Origin: a virus
Direction: 5' to 3' (one strand)
DNA length: 40,727 nt
Virus record (IMG/VR): IMGVR_UViG_3300000115_000064
Coordinates: 1-40,727 of that record
Below the pieces are notes generated by a model. That model did not search any database and had not been told where the DNA came from. It saw only the letters and a program-made list of their open reading frames with translations. Each line of letters begins with the position of its first letter. The stretch's first letter is position 1. This document shows, in pieces, positions 14,228 to 20,548 of the stretch. Position numbers and translations under genes: made by a program.

Positions 14228-14560
14228 ATGAAAAAACTCATAACAATTTTAGGTATACTATTTGCTACAAGTGTATATGCTGAACACGAAAATGATTTTG
14301 GTCAATACTACTTTCAACAAGTGCCAGCATTATGTGGTTCACAAAATACAATTAACAATTACTTAAATCATTATGAATTTAAACCACTTACTCTTTCTTT
14401 AGGTAGAGAAGGAATGGCTTTTGATGGACAACCAGTTTATATGATAACTTATTATGTAAATGAGGACAAATCAGAGTCAGCAGCCGTAATAGATGTACCA
14501 GATGGTTCAGAGAGCTGTATATTATTTCATACATTTGATCTAACAACTACCGACAAATAA
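14228..14560 (+). CDS. Small secreted protein, unknown function
   Basis: This 110-residue protein has a clear signal peptide (MKKLITILGILFATSVYA, cut before EHEND). The mature 92 residues contain two cysteines (PALCGSQN and ESCILFH), probably one disulfide. They also hold a strand-rich region with GQPVYMITYYVNEDKSESAA. The ribosome site is AAGGAT. Periplasmic location is inferred; the same kind of small two-cysteine exported protein occurs in many marine bacteria, so host origin is possible. Function unknown. Confidence 0.7.
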   Translation: MKKLITILGILFATSVYAEHENDFGQYYFQQVPALCGSQNTINNYLNHYEFKPLTLSLGREGMAFDGQPVYMITYYVNEDKSESAAVIDVPDGSESCILFHTFDLTTTDK

Positions 14561-14573
14561 ACTTCTTAAAAAC

Positions 14574-14602
14574 TTGCCAAAACCAATATCATATGATATA
14601 TT
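14574..14602 (+). promoter_or_regulatory. Sigma70-type promoter overlapped by a palindrome, ahead of the gp33-like gene
   Basis: TTGCCA (14574-14579), 17-bp spacer ending in TGA, TATATT (14597-14602). The spacer and -10 are covered by the perfect palindrome ATATCATATGATAT (14586-14599), flanked by CCAAT and ATTGG. This could be a repressor operator. Confidence 0.7.
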
Positions 14603-14663
14603 GGTACCGTTAACAAACAATAGGTACCAGGCCGTGTACTAGGCGAGAGTCAAACCACGGCCT
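14603..14663 (+). promoter_or_regulatory. Structured leader: paired GGTACC palindromes and a GC-rich hairpin
   Basis: Two GGTACC palindromes (14603-14608 and 14623-14628) lie 20 bp centre to centre around the predicted start. Next, AGGCCGTG (14629-14636) pairs perfectly with CACGGCCT (14656-14663); the 19-nt loop carries GGCGAGAG, the only ribosome-site-like run before ATG 14675. Eleven bases separate the stem from the ATG, mostly A. It could control translation of the gp33-like protein. Confidence 0.5.
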
Positions 14664-14674
14664 TAAAAAAAATT

Positions 14675-14890
14675 ATGACAAGCAAAGAATTTAGTTTAAA
14701 AATAGAAAACATTGTAAAAGAAAAATCCATATCACATATGGACGCCGTGTTGTGGTATTGTAAAGAACACAACATAGATGAGGGTACAGTAGGTAACCTT
14801 ATATCAAAATCACTTAAAGAAAAAATCAAACTAGAGGCGACTAACTTAAAGATGTTAAAATATCCTAAATGTGGTCAGTTACCAATATGA
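14675..14890 (+). CDS. 33: gp33-like late promoter co-activator
   Basis: This 71-residue protein has the layout I know from annotated T4-like late transcription accessory proteins: an N-terminal helix FSLKIENIVKEKSISHMDAV, the signature LWYCKEHNIDEGTVGNLISK, SLKEKIKLEATNLKML, and the short hydrophobic end QLPI. T4 gp33 bridges the gp45 sliding clamp and RNA polymerase, working with gp55 at TATAAATA promoters; its extreme C-terminus is the clamp-binding peptide, which would fit the terminal QLPI here. The exact late boxes in this window fit. The assignment rests on remembered pattern, not alignment. Confidence 0.65.
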   Translation: MTSKEFSLKIENIVKEKSISHMDAVLWYCKEHNIDEGTVGNLISKSLKEKIKLEATNLKMLKYPKCGQLPI

Positions 14891-15066
14891 TAAAAGATAT
14901 ATTAAAAGATTTAAGAGAGTTGAGAGACGAAATGGTACAATCAAATTGGCCTGCTCAGAGATTAAGTAATCTAATCTTAAAGTATGAAATGAAATTACAA
15001 GATGATAAAAGTAAATTTACGACAGAGGAACTAATAGAGGCTACAAATAAAATATTAGAAGATTGA
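14887..15066 (+). CDS. 59-residue helical protein, unknown function
   Basis: ATG 14887 makes an ATGA overlap with the gp33-like stop. The product is helical and amphipathic (MIKDILKDLRELRDEMVQSN, then LSNLILKYEMKLQDDKSKF). It sits between genes 33 and 59, so it may be a small replication or transcription accessory, but no family is recognised. Confidence 0.6.
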   Translation: MIKDILKDLRELRDEMVQSNWPAQRLSNLILKYEMKLQDDKSKFTTEELIEATNKILED

Positions 15067-15069
15067 TGT

Positions 15070-15681
15070 ATGTATGGAGGTTTTGAAGTATTTAAGGCTT
15101 ACTTGGCAATCAAGTTACATTTTACAACGGATACATATAATTATGAAGAATATGGTGGAAAAGTTAATTGTAAACTTGAAACATTTACTAAAAGAAATGA
15201 CAGATATTTCTTTCATAAATTATCAAAACAGTATGACCAAGATAACATTGTTGACTTTTTTGTTGCTAACTTTATACATAATAACAAAAAGTGGATAGGA
15301 AATTTATTACAAAATGACGGAAAAGACATCTATTTGGACTTTAGAAAACGTAAAGAATCTTTTGGATATCATTTTAGGGACGATATGGTACGGATTAATA
15401 ATGACTTTCTTTCTCGTAATCTTTCTTTTGATGATGGTTTTATATGCCGTAGCGGACAACATCCTAGATTGTTACGTTTACTTATTCAAAAAAGAACGTC
15501 TTTCCAGTCCGCCATTGTGCTTGACCACTTCTTGTCGTTTAGTAAAAATTGGGATAAAGAAATTACCGAGAATGTGGTATGGCCTAAAATCTCATCTACG
15601 TTGGCCAAGTTAAAACCATTTGTTAAATTTAATCCTACTGAATGTAAACTAATAATGAAAAAGGTATTTGTTTATGGGTAA
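15070..15681 (+). CDS. 59: gp59-like DNA helicase assembly (loader) protein
   Basis: This 203-residue protein (T4 gp59 is 217) has the T4 pattern. The N-terminal GFEVFKAYLAIKLHF corresponds to T4 SVYKLYLMIKQHM. FTKRNDRYFFHKLSKQY matches T4 YQKRRDKYFFQKLSEKY closely. FVANFIHNNKKWIG matches FISNLVANQDAWIG, and SFQSAIVLDHFLSF matches SFETFILLDSFLN. gp59 loads the gp41 hexameric helicase on gp32-covered forked DNA and gates leading-strand polymerase. It is encoded just ahead of gene 32, as expected for partners. ATG 15070 was chosen because MYGGFEVF fits the family start. Confidence 0.9.
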   Translation: MYGGFEVFKAYLAIKLHFTTDTYNYEEYGGKVNCKLETFTKRNDRYFFHKLSKQYDQDNIVDFFVANFIHNNKKWIGNLLQNDGKDIYLDFRKRKESFGYHFRDDMVRINNDFLSRNLSFDDGFICRSGQHPRLLRLLIQKRTSFQSAIVLDHFLSFSKNWDKEITENVVWPKISSTLAKLKPFVKFNPTECKLIMKKVFVYG

Positions 15682-16558
15682 AGAGGGCGGTTCATATCCT
15701 AATATTGTATTTTGTTTAGGCAATGGCCAAAGTAGATTAGGTGTTGATTTAAAAAAACTAAAACAACACGGTAAGATTTATGGTTGTAATGCCATTTATA
15801 GAACTAATCCAGATGACATAGACACTCTTATAGGTGTAGATCAAGGTATAATGCACGAAATTTATCATAGTGGTTATGCTGAAAAAGTACCTTGTTATTT
15901 TAGAAACTGGTCAAAAGTACCTGCTGAACTATATGAGAATATGATTAAGGCTGGTGCTTCAGATGAAGATTTAAAATTAGCAAGAGAAGAAGGAGCCTTT
16001 TACGAAAATGAGAGAGGCAATAGTAAAGAATTTGTAATGCACGGTTCAAGTGTTTCTGGTGTTGCTAGCGTAGTTAGAAGTGATAAAACTAAAGGCAGAA
16101 AGTTTGTACAACAAAAATCTATTAAAGTATCTTGGCTAAAAGAGGGTAATAAGTCAAAATGTTTAAATGACATAGATGATTTTAAAGATAAAGGTTGGGC
16201 AGCTGGCCCTACAGCAACTTATATATCGTGTTTACTAGAACAACCGAATGAGGTCTATCTATTGGGTATGGATTTAGGTAGCACAACAGGTAAAGTTAAT
16301 AATATATTTGCTGGTACACCAAACTATGTGCTAAAAGACCACGCCCCTACACCTAGTGTAAATTGGGTACAACAATTAAAAGAGACATTTTTTGACTTCT
16401 CTGGTAAACATAAGAGTAAAAAAGTTATGTTTTACAAGGTACAGAATAGTATCAAAGGTAATGATGATATTAACAAGGTGTGTAGAGATTGGACAGACCA
16501 CAAAGGCAACCTAGACTATATGAGTTATGATGATTTTTACAAGAAGTTTAATTTGTAG
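15674..16558 (+). CDS. Putative glycosyltransferase-like protein (GT42/DUF115-type start)
   Basis: This 294-residue protein starts at ATG 15674, nine bases after AAGG. Residues 8-40 hold IVFCLGNGQSR and KIYGCNAIYRT, the N-G-x-S...G-C-N-x-x-x-R arrangement of nucleotide-sugar binding in CST-I-like sialyltransferases and DUF115 proteins. Later features are MHGSSVSGVASV, AAGPTATYISCLLEQPNEVYLLGMDLG and a C-terminal region ending MSYDDFYKKFN. It might modify phage DNA bases, the host surface or a glycan, but the donor and acceptor are unknown. Position between 59 and 32 is unusual for a glycan enzyme. Confidence 0.55.
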   Translation: MGKEGGSYPNIVFCLGNGQSRLGVDLKKLKQHGKIYGCNAIYRTNPDDIDTLIGVDQGIMHEIYHSGYAEKVPCYFRNWSKVPAELYENMIKAGASDEDLKLAREEGAFYENERGNSKEFVMHGSSVSGVASVVRSDKTKGRKFVQQKSIKVSWLKEGNKSKCLNDIDDFKDKGWAAGPTATYISCLLEQPNEVYLLGMDLGSTTGKVNNIFAGTPNYVLKDHAPTPSVNWVQQLKETFFDFSGKHKSKKVMFYKVQNSIKGNDDINKVCRDWTDHKGNLDYMSYDDFYKKFNL

Positions 16559-16563
16559 GAGCA

Positions 16564-16592
16564 TTGACAAAATCATCTGGTTGTGATATATT
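16564..16592 (+). promoter_or_regulatory. Sigma70-type early promoter, near-leaderless
   Basis: TTGACA (16564-16569), 17-bp spacer ending in TGA, TATATT (16587-16592). The predicted start near 16599 is three bases before ATG 16602, with no ribosome site between. Confidence 0.8.
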
Positions 16593-16601
16593 AGTAGTTA
16601 T

Positions 16602-16769
16602 ATGTTTGATAAAATTATATATAAACTTTTAAACACGATAGTAAGATGGTGTGAAAGTTATAAAGAGTACAGAATTAAGAGGTCTTTACCTAGAGCAACC
16701 TATGATGAAAAGGCTAGAAATGCTGAAGTAAAAAAATGGGCAAATCAACGTGAGAACTCTTATAAATAA
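16602..16769 (+). CDS. 55-residue basic protein, unknown function
   Basis: A short frame begins 9 bases after the -10 of the promoter at 16564-16592 and ends TAA at 16767-16769, whose bases belong to a TATAAATA box. The product is basic and helical (MFDKIIYKLLNTIVRWCESY, then KEYRIKRSLPRATYDEKARN). It could be a small membrane-surface or nucleic-acid-binding peptide. Evidence is its placement relative to the promoter. Confidence 0.5.
   Translation: MFDKIIYKLLNTIVRWCESYKEYRIKRSLPRATYDEKARNAEVKKWANQRENSYK
16761..16768 (+). promoter_or_regulatory. T4-type late promoter box upstream of gene 32
   Basis: Exact TATAAATA, 68 bases before ATG 16837. The predicted start near 16774 gives a leader of about 63 nt. 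T4 gene 32 is also transcribed late, so this is plausible, but the box overlaps the previous stop codon and could be coincidental. Confidence 0.5.
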
Positions 16770-16836
16770 AAATGATACCGATTATACAGGTAACACAAAA
16801 ACAACGAATACAAAGATACATACAAGGAGAAATACA

Positions 16837-17727
16837 ATGGACTTTGAAACATTAAAGACATCATCAAGTAATTTTGATAAGTTAACAAAAGCACTTGAAA
16901 CAAACCTCAAACCTGAGGATCAATCAAACAAGAACAAATACCAAGACGACAGATTCTGGAAACCAGAACTAGATAAAACTGGCAATGGCTTTGCTGTGTT
17001 AAGATTTTTACCTGCCATAGATGGTGAAGACTTACCTTGGCAGAGAGTTTGGTCTCACGCTTTCCAAGACAAAGGTGGCTGGTATATTGAAAACTCATTA
17101 ACAACAATGTCACAAAAAGATCCTGTGTCGGAAGAAAACACAAGATTGTGGAATACAGGACTAGATAGTGATAAAGAGATAGCTAGAAAAAGAAAAAGAA
17201 AGTTATCTTACTATTCTAATATTATGATTGTAAGTGACCCAAAACATCCTGAAAACGAGGGCAAAGTATTCTTATTCAAATTTGGTAAAAAGATATTTGA
17301 TAAGATTACAGAAGCAATGCAACCGGCGTTTGATGATGAACAACCAATCAACCCATTTGATTTTTGGAAAGGTGCTAACTTTAAACTAAAAATTAGAAAA
17401 GTTGATGGTTATTGGAACTACGACAAATCCGAGTTTGAGGGCGTAAGTCAAGTTGCTGTTGATGACGAGAAAATCAAAGCAATTTGGAAACTACAACACC
17501 CTCTAAAACCTTTTGTTGACCTTAGTAATTTTAAAACCTATGATGAACTCAAAGAGAAACTGAATAGGGTAATTACAGGCGACAGAAATGCTAGTACCGT
17601 TGAGAATGTAAAGCTCCCGCCTCAAACCAACGATACAGCAAAAAAAGCTGAAGTTAATGCTCAACCAGAAGCTAGTGATGGTGACGATACTTTGTCATAC
17701 TTTAGTAAATTAGCTGAGGAAGAGTAA
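16837..17727 (+). CDS. 32: gp32-like single-stranded DNA-binding protein
   Basis: This 296-residue protein (T4 gp32 is 301) coats single-stranded DNA and organises replication proteins such as gp59. ATG 16837 has AAGGAG upstream. An N-terminal basic/aromatic region precedes GFAVLRFLPAIDGED, the first OB-fold strand. KLSYYSNIMIVSDP, NEGKVFLFKFGKKIFDKI and the F-W-K-G-A-N-F-K-L-K-I-R block match the T4 core (YWANILVVKDP, NEGKVFKYRFGKKIWDKI). The C-terminus is acidic (SDGDDTLSYFSKLAEEE), the partner-binding tail. The protein contains no cysteine, so the T4 zinc site is missing. Confidence 0.93.
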   Translation: MDFETLKTSSSNFDKLTKALETNLKPEDQSNKNKYQDDRFWKPELDKTGNGFAVLRFLPAIDGEDLPWQRVWSHAFQDKGGWYIENSLTTMSQKDPVSEENTRLWNTGLDSDKEIARKRKRKLSYYSNIMIVSDPKHPENEGKVFLFKFGKKIFDKITEAMQPAFDDEQPINPFDFWKGANFKLKIRKVDGYWNYDKSEFEGVSQVAVDDEKIKAIWKLQHPLKPFVDLSNFKTYDELKEKLNRVITGDRNASTVENVKLPPQTNDTAKKAEVNAQPEASDGDDTLSYFSKLAEEE

Positions 17728-17750
17728 TACTCTCTCTCTTAACTATGCTT

Positions 17751-17785
17751 AAAGGTCAGGTAGAAATACCTGGCCTTTTTTATTT
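17751..17785 (+). terminator. Strong rho-independent terminator after gene 32
   Basis: AAAGGTCAGGTA (17751-17762) pairs with TACCTGGCCTTT (17767-17778), 12 bp with one G-U, closed by a GAAA tetraloop and followed by a T tract (TTTTTTATTT). It separates the early/replication block from the late block whose promoter begins at 17791. Confidence 0.92.
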
Positions 17786-17790
17786 CCTCG

Positions 17791-17798
17791 TATAAATA
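17791..17798 (+). promoter_or_regulatory. T4-type late promoter box opening the tail gene block
   Basis: Exact TATAAATA directly after the gene 32 terminator. With the T4 late start about six bases downstream, transcription would begin at the A of ATG 17804, so the first late gene would have a leaderless mRNA. Confidence 0.75.
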
Positions 17799-17803
17799 TT
17801 GTT

Positions 17804-18355
17804 ATGGCTTCAATACTAGATCCATTAAAAGACAGGCAAGGCGGAATTAAGAAGTCTGCTGATTGGTACAGAAAAAATGTACAATCAATGGCAGACACAG
17901 TTACCGCTAGAAAGTTAATGAATAGTGGTAAATTGATAGGTAAACCAAGCACAGGTCGTTTAAATATGTTTTTTTACGATCCTAAAACAAAGGCTAAACT
18001 ACCTTACTACGACAGATTTCCACTTGTATTACCACTAGAACCAATTAAGGGTGGTTTTTTAGGTATGAACTTTCACTACTTACCATATCTTTTAAGATTT
18101 AGATTGTTAGAAAGATTACAAAAGTTTTCAGATGGTGGTTTTAAATCATCAACTAAAATGAGTGTAAGTTATGATATTGTAAAAGGTATTAATCTAGTAA
18201 AACCAACACTTAAAAAATATTTGTATGGCTATGTTAGGTCAAGTTTTTTAAGAATAGATTTTGATGAGTCTGCTTTAGCAGCTTATCTACCTGTACAAAG
18301 ATTTGTTAAAGCAGGTACAAGTAAAGTATGGGCAGACAGTAGAGGTATGATTTAA
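17804..18355 (+). CDS. Conserved T4-like virion-associated protein, unnamed
   Basis: This 183-residue protein has a central block NMFFYDPKTKAKLPYYDRFP, LVLPLEPIKGGFLGMNFHYL and PYLLRFRLLERLQKF that I recognise from an unnamed protein encoded beside tail genes in T4-like marine phages. The N-terminal part (residues 1-50) is basic and helical. The C-terminal AALAAYLPVQRFVKAGTSKV segment is hydrophobic. It is expressed from the late promoter at 17791 and joined to the tail-tube-type gene by a TAATGG junction, so a structural or assembly role is likely. No catalytic motif. Confidence 0.7.
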   Translation: MASILDPLKDRQGGIKKSADWYRKNVQSMADTVTARKLMNSGKLIGKPSTGRLNMFFYDPKTKAKLPYYDRFPLVLPLEPIKGGFLGMNFHYLPYLLRFRLLERLQKFSDGGFKSSTKMSVSYDIVKGINLVKPTLKKYLYGYVRSSFLRIDFDESALAAYLPVQRFVKAGTSKVWADSRGMI

Positions 18356-19338
18356 TGGCAATTTTAAGAGGCGGAAAAAGAATAGGCGGTTTTGATGTAA
18401 GGATTGGTATACCACGTGACCGATCTTTAGACAATGTACAAGGTGATAGTAGATTAAAACAAAGAGCAGGTGGTAATCCAGATTCTACAATGGGTAGAAT
18501 ACAAGCCTACGTAAACGAGGCAGAGGGTTTTGCTAGAAAAGCAAGATACTATATTGAATTTAATTTACCAAATGGTGTAGGTGAGAACTTATTTGGTACT
18601 TCCGATAATGACGCTACTTATTCTAGTGAGATTACAGATGAGACAAGAGGTTTTGCTTTATCAAAAGATTTAAGAGCAGTACAGTTGGCCAATGCTAGAC
18701 GAGTACAAGCATTTTGTTCAGCAGTAGATATGCCTAGTAGAGAGATAATAACAAAAGAAATTAAGCACAATGGCCCTACTAGAAAAATAGCTTATGACGC
18801 TCAGTTTGCTGACATAACAGCAACATTTTATACAGACAAATTTTTAAGAGAACGAAGTTATTTTGAACTATGGCAGAAAGCTGCTTATAGTAATACTACA
18901 TTTAATTTTAATTATTACAACGATTATGTATCTCCGGTAAACATATTACAATTAGGTAATTATGCTAGCCAAAACGAAAGAGATGACGTAACTTACGCTG
19001 TAAAATTATTTGATTGTTTCCCAAAAACTATTGGTGCTGTTTCGTATTCACACGATACAAACCAGGTACAAACGTTTACAGTAACGTTTTCATTTAGACA
19101 TTGGGTCAATTATTTCATTGATGAAGCAGATAATGTTTCATTGTTAGGTCAAAAAGAATTTAACGTACCAACAGTTAAATATGGTGGATTGTTTGGTGGT
19201 TTATTCAGTAAATTACCGCCTGAATTAAGAAGAGCAGGCCGTGATGTATTGAACGATATAAGAAGACGAGTACCAATAGGACCTATAACTGGTGGAAGAG
19301 CATTTCCACCATTTAGAATACCACCACTAAATATATAA
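18355..19338 (+). CDS. 54: Tail-tube-fold protein, gp54-like baseplate tube initiator
   Basis: This 327-residue protein contains the T4 gp19/gp54-type tube fold. RRVQAFCSAVDMPSREI is the first domain motif. QFADITATFYTDKFLRERSY with FELWQKAAYS follows, and later comes YAVKLFDCFPKTIGAVSY then QTFTVTFSFRHW. The size is that of T4 gp54 (320) rather than gp19 (163), so the baseplate cap that starts tube growth is preferred. A glycine/proline/arginine-rich C-terminal tail (from about residue 285, RRRVPIGPITGGRAFPPF) is extra. Next to gp48 and gp53 functions it would sit at the top of the baseplate. Confidence 0.75.
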   Translation: MAILRGGKRIGGFDVRIGIPRDRSLDNVQGDSRLKQRAGGNPDSTMGRIQAYVNEAEGFARKARYYIEFNLPNGVGENLFGTSDNDATYSSEITDETRGFALSKDLRAVQLANARRVQAFCSAVDMPSREIITKEIKHNGPTRKIAYDAQFADITATFYTDKFLRERSYFELWQKAAYSNTTFNFNYYNDYVSPVNILQLGNYASQNERDDVTYAVKLFDCFPKTIGAVSYSHDTNQVQTFTVTFSFRHWVNYFIDEADNVSLLGQKEFNVPTVKYGGLFGGLFSKLPPELRRAGRDVLNDIRRRVPIGPITGGRAFPPFRIPPLNI

Positions 19339-19359
19339 ATTATATAATAAGGAGATATA

Positions 19360-20094
19360 ATGGCATTACCAAAAATTGAAACGCCGACATATGAACTGAC
19401 TTTACCATCACAAGATATTAAAGTTAAGTATAGACCGTTTCTAGTAAAAGAAGAAAAGATACTTTTGATGGCAATGGAATCTCAAAAAGCAGATGAGATT
19501 TTTCAAGCAACAAAACAAATAGTAGCGTCTTGTACATTTAATAGTTTAAAAGTAGAAGAATTACCAACATTTGATTTAGAATACATCTTTTTACAGATAA
19601 GAGCTAAATCAGTAGGTGAGATAACTAAATTTAAAGTGTTATGTCCAGATGATAAAAAAACTTATGCTGATGTTGAAGTTGATTTAACAAAAGTTAATGT
19701 TGAAGTTGACGATAAGCATACAAACAAATTAGTAGTTGATGAAAAAAGAAACTTAGGTGTTGTACTTAAATATCCAACAATGAATGTATTAAAATCAGGC
19801 ACTATGGAAAACCCTACGACAGAGCAAATATTTGATGTTCTAACGGAGTGTGTTGACCATATATACGAGGGCGATAAAATATATCCAGCGAAAGATAGTA
19901 CACAACAAGAGATAAAAGAATTTTTTGAAGATTTATCACAAGATTCTTTTGTTAAAATTAAGTCATTTTTTGATACTATGCCTCGTTTAAGATACGAGGT
20001 TGAGGTGACAAATCCAGTTACCAATGTGAAAAGTAAAGTAGTTTTATCAGGACTAAATGATTTTTTCGAATCAGCCTCGCCCACAACAGCCTAG
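19360..20094 (+). CDS. 26: gp26-like baseplate hub/assembly protein (frameshift donor)
   Basis: This 244-residue protein has the T4 gp26-type start: PTYELTLPSQDIKVKYRPFL followed by VKEEKILLMAMESQ, and VASCTFNSLKVEELPTFDLE with YIFLQIRAKSVGE. T4 gp26 (208 residues) is needed for hub assembly. AAGGAG precedes the ATG. At codons 234-236 (GAT TTT TTC) the gene carries a T TTT TTC heptamer (20061-20067); ribosomes slipping -1 there would leave out the last 8 residues and read on into the gp51-like extension. The gene lies upstream of the tape measure gene, like tail assembly chaperones of other phages. Confidence 0.85.
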   Translation: MALPKIETPTYELTLPSQDIKVKYRPFLVKEEKILLMAMESQKADEIFQATKQIVASCTFNSLKVEELPTFDLEYIFLQIRAKSVGEITKFKVLCPDDKKTYADVEVDLTKVNVEVDDKHTNKLVVDEKRNLGVVLKYPTMNVLKSGTMENPTTEQIFDVLTECVDHIYEGDKIYPAKDSTQQEIKEFFEDLSQDSFVKIKSFFDTMPRLRYEVEVTNPVTNVKSKVVLSGLNDFFESASPTTA

Positions 20095-20108
20095 AGGCAT
20101 ACTTCGAA
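20061..20108 (+). promoter_or_regulatory. Programmed -1 frameshift signal: slippery heptamer plus stem-loop
   Basis: T TTT TTC (20061-20067) in the gp26 frame can re-pair as TTT TTT C. Six bases later GCCTC (20074-20078) pairs with GAGGC (20094-20098), and outside it TTCGAA (20065-20070) can pair with TTCGAA (20103-20108). The gp26 stop (20092-20094) lies at the base of the loop. Confidence 0.75.
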
Positions 20109-20252
20109 ACTAACTTTGCTCTGATACAACATCATAAATATAGCTTAAGTGAATTAGAGAATTTAATGCCTTGGGAACGAGACGTATATGTGTCTCTGTT
20201 GTCAAATTGGATTAAACAAGAAAATGAGAGAAAACGAGAGAGGAACAAATAA
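20061..20252 (+). CDS. 51: gp51-like extension, read by -1 frameshift from gene 26
   Basis: The -1 frame is open from just after a TGA (20058-20060) to TAA at 20250-20252, about 63 codons. It encodes SLEAYFETNFALIQHHKYSL and SELENLMPWERDVYVSLLSN, then a charged tail ending ERKRERNK. This is the type of short protein annotated near gp26 in T4-like marine phages (gp51, hub assembly catalyst). There is no ATG, GTG or TTG between the upstream stop and the conserved part; the first ATG (20166) would cut it in half. With the slippery site at its very start, I infer it is made only as a gp26 fusion. The stop overlaps the next ATG (TAATG). Confidence 0.7.
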   Translation, partial: FFRISLAHNSLEAYFETNFALIQHHKYSLSELENLMPWERDVYVSLLSNWIKQENERKRERNK

Positions 20253-20545
20253 TGTTTGAAGAAACTACAACGAAAACAGTAAATACAATTAAATGGGTAT
20301 GGTGGTTTTTAAAAGAAGAATTACCACAATTTTTATCTAATTGGAGAACTGTACCTAGAATTATGATGGTCTTATATGGCCTAGTATTCTATAACACTAT
20401 GAATTGGTTTATGGCTTTAGACGCTCCTAACAATGCTCAAGCAGGTTTTGTATCTGTTGTTGTTGGTGCTGGCGCTGCTTGGTTTGGATTATATGTAAAT
20501 GGTAAATCATCAAAAATTTCATCATCAAAAGAACCAAGAAGATAA
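20252..20545 (+). CDS. Small membrane protein, holin candidate
   Basis: This 97-residue protein has a tryptophan-rich amphipathic N-terminus (KWVWWFLKEELPQFLSNWRT) and two hydrophobic segments (RIMMVLYGLVFYNTMNWFMA and AGFVSVVVGAGAAWFGLYV). It ends in a short lysine/serine/arginine C-terminus. Two or three membrane passes and a charged tail are the usual holin layout, and the cell-wall enzyme at 12938 lacks its own signal peptide. Placement between the gp51-like and tape measure genes is unusual for a holin, so a tail-associated membrane protein is the alternative. Confidence 0.55.
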   Translation: MFEETTTKTVNTIKWVWWFLKEELPQFLSNWRTVPRIMMVLYGLVFYNTMNWFMALDAPNNAQAGFVSVVVGAGAAWFGLYVNGKSSKISSSKEPRR

Positions 20546-20548
20546 TAA

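Noticed and set aside
19662-20084. Minus-strand 140-codon open frame inside gene 26
   Set aside because: It is wholly antisense to a clear gp26 homologue and has the serine/valine/threonine-rich composition of a mirror frame.
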